This document shows positions 1-4,819 of a stretch of 6,190 bases of DNA, in pieces (the first letter of the stretch is position 1; each line of letters starts with the position of its first letter). A program made the translations under genes and the position numbers. This stretch comes from Rhodospirillaceae bacterium (GTDB lineage Bacteria > Pseudomonadota > Alphaproteobacteria > Rhodospirillales > 2-02-FULL-58-16), in the NCBI GenBank assembly GCA_013349695.1, contig DUZD01000168.1:1-6190 (forward strand), written 5' to 3'. Under the pieces are notes generated by a model. The model was not told the DNA's origin and made no database searches. It saw only the letters and a program-made list of their open reading frames with translations.

Positions 1-326
1 TAATCAAGGTCGTCCGGCATTTGCCGGCGGTGAAAATCGCTGATCCGCGCCGCCGCCAATTCAAGGGCCGCCAAGACGTCGGAATCGCAATCGGCCGCCG
101 CCCGTTGCAACTCGTCGGCTTCGACGCGCATGGTTTCAGGGGTCAGATTATTGCCGTCGAAACGCTTGCTGAAGGCTATCAGCGCCGCGTCGCCACCCTC
201 TTTGACTTCCGCCAAAATATCGGCCACGGCCTCATCGACCTGGCTCGTCCTCAGCTGTTTGGCCGCCAACATGGCGGAAAAGGCGGTTTCGAAACCGGAT
301 GTCCGGATATCAAGCCGTTGGGCCAT
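1..326 (-). CDS. hisD: Histidinol dehydrogenase, N-terminal part (runs off the left edge)
   Basis: HisD is the zinc-dependent cytoplasmic enzyme that oxidises L-histidinol to L-histidine in two NAD-dependent steps, the end of histidine synthesis. Only the first 108 codons are in the window. They begin MAQRLDIRTSGFE and show the usual N-terminal pattern: a helical stretch VDEAVADILAEVKEGGDAAL (about residues 30-49), then FSKRFD (52-57), LTPETMRVEADEL (61-73) and ISDFHRRQMP (95-104), matching the family's 'I..FH..Q' segment. The catalytic and zinc-binding parts lie beyond the edge. The start at 326 has a GAGG ribosome site about 7 nt upstream. It shares one base (TGATG) with the stop of an unconvincing upstream reading frame. 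No hisG or other his gene precedes it here. Identity is from recalled family patterns. Confidence 0.9.
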   Translation of the reverse strand, partial: MAQRLDIRTSGFETAFSAMLAAKQLRTSQVDEAVADILAEVKEGGDAALIAFSKRFDGNNLTPETMRVEADELQRAAADCDSDVLAALELAAARISDFHRRQMPDDLD

Positions 327-653
327 CAGGCGGCCTCTTGAAAACAAGCTTCGCCGGGCCGGGCAAAGCGGCTGGGGGCGATCCCGGCACGGCGCCGAAA
401 CGGCTTCATATTTGAGAACATGCGCTCTTTCAGCGGCGTCCTTTGCGGTTTCCCGTTCACGCCCGTCACCTCGTTCACCAGCGGGGACCTCATCGCTGGC
501 GGCAAGGCAGCATTATTAATGGGTTTTTGATGGCTTCGCCAGGGGACTCTCAAACGGCGCGCAAAGGCTTTTGCGCGCCGCCAGCGGCCATTCGCGGCGA
601 TTTATCGGGGTTTCGTCCGCATTTTTTTCCCTTCGCCTGGGGCAAAAAAAAGA
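327..653. other. Gene-poor stretch upstream of hisD, with a strong GC-rich hairpin
   Basis: I find no convincing gene here on either strand. The clearest structure is a perfect 10-bp inverted repeat with a 4-nt loop at 556-579 (arms GGCGCGCAAA and TTTGCGCGCC). Neither side has a T-run, so it is not a standard Rho-independent terminator. From about 621 the sequence becomes rich in A and T tracts (T7 near 622, A8 near 644, T7 near 660), which may be intrinsically curved DNA upstream of the promoter at 654. No clear promoter for hisD was found on the minus strand. Confidence 0.5.
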
Positions 654-682
654 TTGCAATTTTTTTGTTTTCTGTGTAGTTT
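654..682 (+). promoter_or_regulatory. Predicted sigma70-type promoter of the 736-990 gene
   Basis: A TTGCAA box at 654-659 and a TAGTTT box at 677-682 are separated by 17 nt. Runs of A and T lie directly upstream and in the spacer, which could act as an UP-like or curved element. The predicted transcription start is near 689, about 47 nt before the favoured start codon. Called by motif only. Confidence 0.5.
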
Positions 683-688
683 AATGCC

Positions 689-710
689 ATAGATGTATGT
701 TTTCATCTAT
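689..710 (+). repeat. Inverted repeat at the predicted transcript 5' end
   Basis: ATAGATG (689-695) and CATCTAT (704-710) are perfect complements with an 8-nt loop. The repeat begins where the promoter at 654-682 would start transcription, so it could form a 5' stem-loop that protects the mRNA. As DNA it could instead be an operator. The sequence does not tell these apart. Confidence 0.45.
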
Positions 711-735
711 AAGACCGCAGAAAGGGTCGCAAAAA

Positions 736-990
736 ATGTTTGTGTCGTCGGCAGAATCGGACAACACGGTCGTTGTTAGCATGGCTCTCGCGGCCATGCG
801 TGTTGTCGTGGCTAAACAAGCAGAATTTAACGAAGCCATTCAGGCAAGCCCCGAGCGCGAAGTCGATACTGAAACATCCGAGCGGGTTGATGAACTTGTC
901 GAGCAGTCTGGCGAGAGTTCATTCAGTTCATCGAATGACCAGTCTTCGCCATCGGATGACCGCGGGGCAAATCTGGATATAGAAGTCTAA
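736..990 (+). CDS. Small hypothetical protein, 84 aa, own transcription unit
   Basis: I do not recognise this protein. It starts MFVSSAESDNTVVVSMALAA, has a short hydrophobic or amphipathic stretch with MRVVVAKQ (about residues 11-27), then a strongly acidic, Ser-rich second half with repeated Glu, Asp and Ser, ending LDIEV. The tail is probably disordered. I chose the ATG at 736 over the in-frame one at 697 because AAAGGG sits 9 nt upstream of 736. The 697 codon lies in the loop of the inverted repeat and has no ribosome site. The gene has its own promoter (654-682) and terminators (1022-1045 and 1059-1093), so it is probably really transcribed. It runs opposite to murA and hisD on either side. 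An RNA with a main non-coding role is a possible alternative. Confidence 0.6.
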   Translation: MFVSSAESDNTVVVSMALAAMRVVVAKQAEFNEAIQASPEREVDTETSERVDELVEQSGESSFSSSNDQSSPSDDRGANLDIEV

Positions 991-1021
991 ATCCTCTCTT
1001 TATAAGAGGGTCGTTTGTGAG

Positions 1022-1045
1022 AGGATGCTTCTAGCGTCCTTTTTT
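1022..1045 (+). terminator. Rho-independent terminator of the 736-990 gene
   Basis: AGGATGC (1022-1028) pairs with GCGTCCT (1034-1040) around a 5-nt loop, with one G-U pair, followed by T5 and a further T-rich stretch. It lies about 30 nt after the stop codon. Its left arm overlaps GAGAGGAT (1019-1026), which can instead pair with ATCCTCTC (991-998), so two exclusive folds are possible. Confidence 0.75.
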
Positions 1046-1058
1046 GTTGTTTTTTTTT

Positions 1059-1093
1059 GGTTCATCCGGGAATTCCGGGATGAACCTTTTTTT
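1059..1093 (+). terminator. Second, stronger plus-strand terminator
   Basis: A 28-bp near-perfect palindrome (1059-1086, outer arms GGTTCATCC and GGATGAACC, one internal G-G mismatch) is followed at once by seven T residues (1087-1093). On the minus strand the hairpin is followed by A residues, so it works only for plus-strand transcripts. It backs up the terminator at 1022-1045 and would shield murA from antisense reading. Confidence 0.8.
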
Positions 1094-1308
1094 ACAGCCG
1101 TCACCTTTTCAATGCGCTCCTGAAGCCGGCGATTCCGGTCTCAGAATCTGACTCGAAATGATTTCTTCAATTTCAATGGCTTGTGATCTCCCTTGGGCTT
1201 TGCGGAGGGGAGTTGAAAAATATCGTAAAACAATGACATATTTTCGGCCGGGCTCTCGGAGCCCGATCCGCCATCCGACCCGAAAAAGACAGTGCCGGGG
1301 CGGCGGCA
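1094..1308. other. Non-coding gap downstream of murA, with a small hairpin
   Basis: I see no convincing gene. A hairpin at 1249-1265 (CGGGCTC, 3-nt loop, GAGCCCG) lies about 45 nt past the murA stop in murA's direction. The minus strand then continues with A residues, not T, so it could be a 3' stabilising stem or a weak terminator but not a standard one. Short palindromes occur at about 1140-1150 (TCAGA-A-TCTGA) and 1156-1166 (GAAAT-G-ATTTC), with no assigned role. Confidence 0.35.
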
Positions 1309-2592
1309 TTACCCCTTGATGCGTTGGATTTTGGCGCCACAGGCCGACAGTTTTTCCTCCAGCCGTTCGTAACCCCGGTCCAGGTGATAGACCCGATTGA
1401 TCACCGTCTCGCCTTTCGCCGCCAATCCCGCCAGGACCAGCGAAACCGACGCCCTCAAGTCGGTGGCCATCACTTGCGCGCCGGCAAGTCCGGGTACCCC
1501 CCGAACGATGGCCGAGGCGCCATGGACGTTGATGTTGGCGCCCATGCGGCAGAGTTCGGGGACATGCATGAAACGGTTTTCGAAAATGCTTTCGGTGATC
1601 ATCGAGGCGCCCTCGGCGACGGCCGCCAGGGACATGATTTGGGCCTGCATGTCGGTGGGAAAGCCGGGAAAGGGCTCGGTCATCACGTCGATGCCTTTCA
1701 GAGTTCCCTGGCGGCGCGCCACGCCGAGGCCGCGGGGGGTTTCGCTGATCTCGACACCCGCTTCCGTCAGCGTCTCGGCGACGGTGCCGATCAATTCCGG
1801 CCGGGCGCCCCGCAGTTCCAGTTGGCCATCGGTGATCGCCGCCGCCGCCGCGTAAGTCCCCGTCTCGATGCGGTCGGGAATCACCGCGTAGTTGGCGCCG
1901 TGCAGGCCTTCAACGCCCTTTATGCGGAGTGTGTCGGTGCCGATGCCTTCGATGCTGGCTCCCATGGCGCTGAGACAGCGCGCCAAGTCCGACACCTCCG
2001 GCTCGCGGGCGGCATTGGCGAGCACGGTTTTCCCTTTGGCCAGCACCGCCGCCATCAACAGGTTTTCGGTGCCGCCGACGCTGACCATGGGAAAGACGAT
2101 ATGGGCCCCCTTCAGGCCGCCGGGCGCCGCCGCTTCGACATAGCCCTCGCTGAGCTTGATGTCGGCGCCCAGTTGCGCCAGAGCCTTGAGGTGCAAGTCG
2201 ATGGGCCGGGTGCCGATGGCGCAGCCGCCCGGCAGCGACACCCGAGCCCGGTGCGAGCGCGCCAACAACGGCCCCAGAACCAGCACCGAGGCGCGCATCC
2301 GGCGCACCAATTCGTAAGGCGCCGTGGTATGGGTCACGGTCTTGGCGGTGAGCGCGAAAGTGCGTCCGGCATGGCCGCCGGGGGCGTTAGCGTTCATGCC
2401 GACCTCGACCCCCAGCTTTGCCAACAGGCGCGCCATGGTCGAAATATCGACGAGATGCGGCAGGTTGGAAAGCTCCAGCGTCTCGCCGGTAAGCAGGCTG
2501 GCAGCCATCAGGGGCAGGGCGGCGTTCTTGGCCCCGCCGATGTGAATGACGCCTTCGAGCGGCGTCCCGCCGTTGATGAGAATACGGTCCAT
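1309..2592 (-). CDS. murA: UDP-N-acetylglucosamine 1-carboxyvinyltransferase
   Basis: MurA transfers enolpyruvate from PEP to the 3'-OH of UDP-GlcNAc, the first committed step of peptidoglycan synthesis, in the cytoplasm. The 427-residue protein is full length (E. coli about 419). It starts MDRILINGGTPLEG, and the substrate-binding Lys22-Asn23 pair lies in GGAKNAALPL. The active-site loop SLPGGCAIGTRP carries Cys124, equivalent to E. coli Cys115, so the enzyme should be the fosfomycin-sensitive Cys form. FPTDMQAQ carries Asp314 (E. coli Asp305), and YHLDRGYERLE carries Arg406 (E. coli Arg397). The constant +9 offset between these sites supports an intact two-domain fold. A GCGGGA ribosome site lies about 6 nt before the ATG. 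A small basic protein is encoded 94 bp upstream on the same strand and may be co-transcribed. Confidence 0.98.
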   Translation of the reverse strand: MDRILINGGTPLEGVIHIGGAKNAALPLMAASLLTGETLELSNLPHLVDISTMARLLAKLGVEVGMNANAPGGHAGRTFALTAKTVTHTTAPYELVRRMRASVLVLGPLLARSHRARVSLPGGCAIGTRPIDLHLKALAQLGADIKLSEGYVEAAAPGGLKGAHIVFPMVSVGGTENLLMAAVLAKGKTVLANAAREPEVSDLARCLSAMGASIEGIGTDTLRIKGVEGLHGANYAVIPDRIETGTYAAAAAITDGQLELRGARPELIGTVAETLTEAGVEISETPRGLGVARRQGTLKGIDVMTEPFPGFPTDMQAQIMSLAAVAEGASMITESIFENRFMHVPELCRMGANINVHGASAIVRGVPGLAGAQVMATDLRASVSLVLAGLAAKGETVINRVYHLDRGYERLEEKLSACGAKIQRIKG

Positions 2593-2686
2593 GGTTGTCC
2601 CGCCAGCCTTTCCCTTGGGCCGCTTTTAGAGCATGCTTCCAGCGCTCTCAAGCGCCGATGGCGAAGCCAACAACGGGCAAATGCCG

Positions 2687-2878
2687 TCAACGCCGGCGGC
2701 GGTCCGGTCCTTGCGGGCCGTTGCCGGCGTCGCCGGAGTCGGCTCTTTGGCGCGCTTGGTCCTTGCGTTTTTTGAGGTTCTCGCGCAACGCACGGGCTTC
2801 TCGCCGCCGCCGTTCCTCGGCCCGGCTTTCGCCGCCGCGGCGGTGCTGTAAGCTCTCCGGTTGGTGTTTTTTAGCCAT
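2687..2878 (-). CDS. Small Arg/Lys-rich conserved protein upstream of murA, 63 aa
   Basis: The protein starts MAKKHQPESLQ and is dominated by charged helical sequence: RAEERRRREARALRENLKKR (about residues 18-37), then KDQARQRAD and a Gly/Pro/Arg-rich tail ending DRRRR. From memory, many alphaproteobacteria have a short protein with this 'ALR.NLKRRK.QAR' pattern next to murA. Its function is unknown to me. It may bind nucleic acid or acidic partners, but that rests on charge alone. I chose the ATG at 2878 because the conserved-looking part begins there and AAGGA lies 3 nt upstream. An in-frame start at 2935 would add 19 residues that look unlike the family. An overlapping frame (2626-2904, minus) lacks the pattern and is treated as a shadow. 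Confidence 0.7.
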   Translation of the reverse strand: MAKKHQPESLQHRRGGESRAEERRRREARALRENLKKRKDQARQRADSGDAGNGPQGPDRRRR

Positions 2879-2938
2879 GCTTCCTTGCCGTCCTTGGCGG
2901 CCATGGTGCCGGCATGACCGAACCGCCGTCAACACCGC

Positions 2939-2967
2939 TTGTCACCGCCATGGGCCTGTGGCAAGGT
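2939..2967 (+). promoter_or_regulatory. Possible promoter of the tRNA-Thr gene
   Basis: TTGTCA (2939-2944) and CAAGGT (2962-2967) are 17 nt apart and would start transcription about 13 nt before the tRNA. The -35 box is good and the -10 box poor, so this is a weak call. Confidence 0.25.
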
Positions 2968-2986
2968 GCGATTTTCCACTTTCAGG

Positions 2987-3061
2987 GCCGCCGTAGCTCA
3001 GGGGTAGAGCACGTTCTTGGTAAGGACGGGGTCCACAGTTCGAATCTGTGCGGCGGCACCA
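2987..3061 (+). tRNA. tRNA-Thr (anticodon GGT)
   Basis: A full cloverleaf can be drawn. The acceptor stem is GCCGCCG with CGGCGGC, the D arm GCTC...GAGC, the anticodon stem CGTTC/GGACG (one T-G pair), the anticodon loop TTGGTAA with GGT at positions 34-36, the variable loop GGGTC, and the T arm CACAG-TTCGAAT-CTGTG. The CCA end is encoded in the DNA. It reads ACC, and ACU by wobble. Everything downstream looks like accessory or phage DNA, so the 3' end may have served as an integration site. No second copy of the tRNA 3' end is visible in this window. Confidence 0.97.
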
Positions 3062-3124
3062 CCTTAACCCCTCAAAATAAAAGACTTTTCTTCGCTAATG
3101 GGGGGATCCCACGGATACAAAACT

Positions 3125-3149
3125 ATGCAGAACTCTGCATGAACATGCA
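3125..3149. promoter_or_regulatory. Two overlapping palindromes, possible operator
   Basis: ATGCAGA-AC-TCTGCAT (3125-3140) is a perfect palindrome around a 2-nt centre. TGCATG-AA-CATGCA (3136-3149) is a second one that shares the TGCAT half-site. The result is three alternating ATGCA/TGCAT half-sites. They lie about 80 bp upstream of the nuclease start in a gene-free 168-bp stretch, which suggests a regulator binding site. No convincing promoter boxes were found beside them, and no regulator is assigned. Confidence 0.35.
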
Positions 3150-3229
3150 CCAAAACCGGGGGGAAAAACTCGTTTTGTTCACGCCATGATTTACGACCCG
3201 GTATCGAGGAAAAATCGGGGGGAACACGA

Positions 3230-3676
3230 ATGAGACATATGCGTGTCCTTTTGTTCGTAGCCGTCTTGGCCTCCGCTTCGCCTGCCTGGACGGCATGGGC
3301 CGACGCCAGCATTACCGGCAAGGCCTGCGTCGTCGACGGGGATTCGCTGGCGGTCGGGGGAACGCTCAACAATGAGCAGTGGTGCCGGGGCGGCGTCCAG
3401 GTGCGGATCTTCGGCATCGACGCGCCGGAATGGAACCAAACCTGTACCGACGCCGCCGGCAAGGAATGGGCCTGCGGGAAAGCCGCCAAGAAGGCCATGG
3501 CGCGGCTGGTCGAGGGGAAGATTGTCGTCTGCCAGGAACGGGCGCGGGATTCCTACAAGCGCTATATCGGGTATGCGCCGCACGATTCATATCGCAACTG
3601 GTATAATTATTGGCGCCGGTACCATTCTTGGTCTGTTGCTTGGAATAATTGCGTGGTTGGTGGACAAGGGATTTGA
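3230..3676 (+). pseudogene. Secreted thermonuclease (SNase-like), C-terminally truncated
   Basis: This is the N-terminal two thirds of a Ca-dependent staphylococcal-nuclease-like endonuclease. A signal peptide (MRHMRVLLFVAVLASASPAW, cleavage likely after Ala24) is followed by the SNase core. VVDGDSL supplies Asp38, VRIFGIDAPE supplies Arg59, Asp64 and Glu67, and RARDSYKR supplies Arg111. These match S. aureus Asp21, Arg35, Asp40, Glu43 and Arg87. Family resemblance stops right after Arg111. The last 37 residues are Tyr/Trp-rich and look like out-of-frame reading of the membrane ORF at 3573-3707. A normal protein would continue with about 40 more core residues, so the product is probably misfolded. 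The start has GGGGGGA 6 nt upstream. It may be a cargo nuclease cut by a deletion. Family call is firm, inactivity is inferred. Confidence 0.8.
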
Positions 3677-3707
3677 TCGCCTAGTGGAACTGCTTACGAC
3701 CAAATGA
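3573..3707 (+). CDS. Small single-pass membrane protein, 44 aa
   Basis: The frame reads MRRTIHIATG, a long hydrophobic Gly/Ile/Leu stretch (about residues 5-29, with GAGTILGLLLGIIAWLV), then VDKGFDRLVELLTTK as a short amphipathic tail. This is a plausible inner-membrane segment with a positive N-terminus. The ORF overlaps the 3' end of the broken nuclease frame in another frame, which suggests a deletion joined the two. Its stop overlaps the ATG at 3704 (ATGA) of the XRE-regulator remnant, a typical coupled-gene arrangement, so it was probably a real gene paired with that regulator. There is no clear ribosome site before the ATG (only GGG almost adjacent), so the original start or leader may be lost. 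I do not recognise the family. Confidence 0.45.
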   Translation: MRRTIHIATGIIIGAGTILGLLLGIIAWLVDKGFDRLVELLTTK

Positions 3708-3893
3708 TTAAGGGCAGAAGTCTCAACGAGTTCCGGTATTAGCTTTGTCACAATCCGCAGCTTTGAAAATGGGTTAACCAACCCTCAACCCGCCACCATG
3801 AAGGTTCTTGTCCAAACCCTCGAAGCCGCCGGCGTCGAGTTCATCGACGGCAACGGCGGCGGCGCCGGCGTCCGGTTGAAGAAGCCGGACTGA
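3704..3893 (+). pseudogene. XRE-type HTH regulator remnant with internal deletion or frameshift
   Basis: Starting at 3704 the frame reads MIKGRSLNEF and soon stops. In the next frame, from about 3732, a clear regulator C-terminus follows: SGISFVTIRSFENGLTN, PQPATMKVL, then EAAGVEFIDGNGGG and AGVRLKKPD before the stop at 3893. The 'TIR.FENG' recognition-helix segment and the 'EAAGVEFI..NGGG.GVRL' tail are hallmarks, from memory, of short (about 70-90 aa) single-HTH regulators common in alphaproteobacteria. The segment that should join the two parts (helix 1 and the 'sQ.eLA' turn) is missing, so the gene has lost roughly 40-60 nt with a frame change. The upstream membrane ORF overlaps its start. 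A sequencing error could explain a shift but not the missing helices. Confidence 0.7.
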
Positions 3894-3930
3894 GGCGCGA
3901 CAGGCGGGCGCAAGGTGTGGGTGAGGCTGT

Positions 3931-4095
3931 TCATGGCAAAAGGTCTGCGACCTCGCAGCCCACCGCGCCCACGAGACCAACAAGGAGGAGTTTGATAAAC
4001 GCGAGGACGCCGGCGCCCGTAAGAAGGATGCTCCGGATGTCGAGGTAGTCGATGAGTTCGCCGAGGACCGCATCTTCGAGAAATTTGTGAAGCAT
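3931..4095 (-). CDS. Small membrane protein, 54 aa, downstream of the DUF1353 gene
   Basis: The frame starts MLHKFLEDAVLGELIDYLDI, a charged amphipathic N-terminus, followed by one long hydrophobic stretch (about residues 22-46, with LTGAGVLAFIKLLLVGLVGA), and ends GCEVADLLP. It begins 3 nt after the DUF1353 stop, with GGGAG as ribosome site 7 nt before the ATG, so the two are clearly one operon. In phages, small membrane proteins near the late-operon end are often holins or spanin-like lysis partners. That role is only a positional guess, since one membrane segment and no motif are visible. The gene looks intact, unlike most neighbours. It ends 37 bp from the convergent regulator remnant, with no terminator between them. 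Confidence 0.55.
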   Translation of the reverse strand: MLHKFLEDAVLGELIDYLDIRSILLTGAGVLAFIKLLLVGLVGAVGCEVADLLP

Positions 4096-4098
4096 GGC

Positions 4099-4407
4099 TC
4101 ACTCCCGGCCGGCCGCGATGGCTGCCGCGGCGGCCGGCGTTCGCGGCATGTAAGACGAGTCTCCAAAATGATGGACGGCGCCATAAAGGACGTTCCGTTT
4201 CCACTTTTCAGTACCGTCGGCGATCATCCCTTGCAGAAAGAAAGCGTCGGCATCCTCTTTTGAGATCGCAACGTCGGGCGTCCCGTATATCCAATCATGG
4301 GGGATCGCTGCGCGCCGGTGCCGCCCCGTCGCCGGCTGGAACAGCCGCCGGAAGAACCAGGGAATGGACGCAAAATCGGTGATGAACCCAGCCGGCACAT
4401 AGATCAC
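4099..4407 (-). CDS. DUF1353 phage protein, N-terminally truncated (102 aa)
   Basis: The protein carries the DUF1353 signature near its start, VPAGFITDFASIP (residues 4-16), then RRAAIPHDWIYG (31-42), KEDADAFFLQGMIADG (about 50-65) and KWKRNVLYGAVHHFG (about 68-82), with an Ala-rich tail. The family is found mainly in tailed phages and prophages, and its biochemical role is unknown to me. Members usually have 15-30 residues before the 'VPAGF.TDFASIP' block. Here the frame meets a stop six codons upstream of the GTG at 4407, so the beginning is missing. The GTG overlaps the TGA of the tail-terminator fragment (GTGA), so translation could be coupled to it. The join looks like a deletion that fused two distant late genes. 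The 54-residue membrane gene follows directly. Confidence 0.75.
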   Translation of the reverse strand: MIYVPAGFITDFASIPWFFRRLFQPATGRHRRAAIPHDWIYGTPDVAISKEDADAFFLQGMIADGTEKWKRNVLYGAVHHFGDSSYMPRTPAAAAAIAAGRE

Positions 4408-4520
4408 CCGCCCGCCGGGATGCGTTCAGGCACCGCCGTGTTGCGCTCGACCTTGGCGCTGGGCACGGTTAGGAGCAGCACCTTGATTGCCTCAAGGATC
4501 TGTTCGGTCTTGGAAAACAT
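4404..4520 (-). pseudogene. Phage tail-terminator-like protein, N-terminal fragment (38 aa)
   Basis: The frame reads MFSKTEQILEAIKVLLLTVP, then SAKVERNTAVPERIPAGG, and stops. The start of alphaproteobacterial prophage tail-terminator-like proteins has this form: a helix, then 'LP...V.RN..LPERIPAGG', normally followed by 'LVILRDG.PG' and about 100 more residues, as I recall it. The protein caps the tail tube during assembly. Here the frame ends exactly where 'LVI' should follow, and the DNA goes directly into a DUF1353 frame that reads RVIYVPAG. The shared GGTGATC-like sequence is a plausible deletion point. No strong ribosome site is seen before the ATG. The product cannot be functional. DUF6441 normally lies just upstream in such phages, and here its remnant lies across the inserted cassette. 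Confidence 0.65.
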
Positions 4521-4530
4521 TTGATGCTTA

Positions 4531-4559
4531 TTGTTCCCATGTATCAACCTTGGTACAGT
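4531..4559 (+). promoter_or_regulatory. Candidate promoter with overlapping operator for the toxin-antitoxin operon
   Basis: TTGTTC (4531-4536) and TACAGT (4554-4559) are 17 nt apart. An imperfect palindrome GTATCAA-CC-TTGGTAC (4541-4556, one mismatch per arm) covers the spacer and runs into the -10 box. This is the layout expected where the toxin-antitoxin complex represses its own promoter. Transcription would start at about 4566, almost on the toxin ATG (4565), so the mRNA would be leaderless or translation would begin further in. Motif-based only. Confidence 0.4.
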
Positions 4560-4564
4560 CTCGC

Positions 4565-4819
4565 ATGACTGATCGGATGAAACGCATCCAGGCGGTCGAG
4601 TTTGGGTGGCCTATCGGAATGCCGACCTGCCGCTCTTTGAAGCAGGGGCTCTTTGAAGTCCGCACGAACCTGGATAAGCGGATCACCCGGGTCCTGTTCT
4701 GCGTTTTCGATGGCCGAATGGTGCTGCTGCACGGGTTCATCAAGAAGACCTGGAAAACCATGCAGGCCGATCTCGATCTGGCATCGGAACGCAAACGCAA
4801 GCTGGAGAAATCATCATGA
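4565..4819 (+). CDS. HigB/gp49-like (RelE superfamily) toxin, possibly N-terminally shortened
   Basis: From the ATG at 4565 the 84-residue protein reads MTDRMKRIQAVEFG, then the gp49-like toxin core: IGMPTCRSLKQGLFEVRTN (about residues 17-35), RITRVLFCVFDGRMVLLHG (39-57), FIKKTWKTMQADLDLA and a basic end KRKLEKSS. The 'GMP..R.L..GLFE.R' and 'LLHGF.KKT.KT' blocks are typical of this mRNA-cleaving ribosome-dependent toxin family (mechanism from family knowledge). Members are usually about 100-115 residues, with 25-30 residues of strand and helix before the 'R...I' segment. Those are absent here, and only 44 bp separate the ATG from the phage gene at 4520. The frame is open upstream to 4487, but that part reads antisense to the phage fragment and looks unrelated. 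The toxin may be weakened or dead. It overlaps the antitoxin by ATGA. Confidence 0.75.
   Translation: MTDRMKRIQAVEFGWPIGMPTCRSLKQGLFEVRTNLDKRITRVLFCVFDGRMVLLHGFIKKTWKTMQADLDLASERKRKLEKSS

Noticed and set aside
326..553. Minus-strand 75-codon frame whose stop overlaps the hisD start (TGATG).
   Set aside because: No recognisable family, poor ribosome site and uneven composition. The overlap is suggestive but could be chance, and it does not resemble HisG.
621..652. T7-CCC ... GGGG-C-A8 inverted repeat as a bidirectional terminator.
   Set aside because: The T-run precedes rather than follows the stem on both strands, so it would not terminate transcription. It is better read as A/T-tract DNA upstream of the promoter.
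1213..1242. Possible promoter TTGAAA plus CATATT with an AT-rich inverted repeat.
   Set aside because: Spacing of 18 and a poor -10 box, and it would drive antisense reading into murA with no gene to serve.
1109..1309. Minus-strand 66-codon frame after murA.
   Set aside because: It covers hairpins and gap sequence, has no ribosome site and no familiar pattern.
1324..2775. Very long plus-strand open frame (483 codons).
   Set aside because: It lies antisense to murA, and its His/Gln/Arg/Gly-rich translation is typical of a reverse-frame shadow in high-GC DNA.
2595..2996. Plus-strand frames opposite the small basic protein.
   Set aside because: Shadow frames of the 63-residue minus-strand gene, with Arg/Pro-rich nonsense.
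3774..4204. Two long minus-strand frames across 3774-4204.
   Set aside because: Shadows across the XRE remnant and the 54-residue membrane gene, with Ser/Arg/Pro-rich translations and no family pattern.
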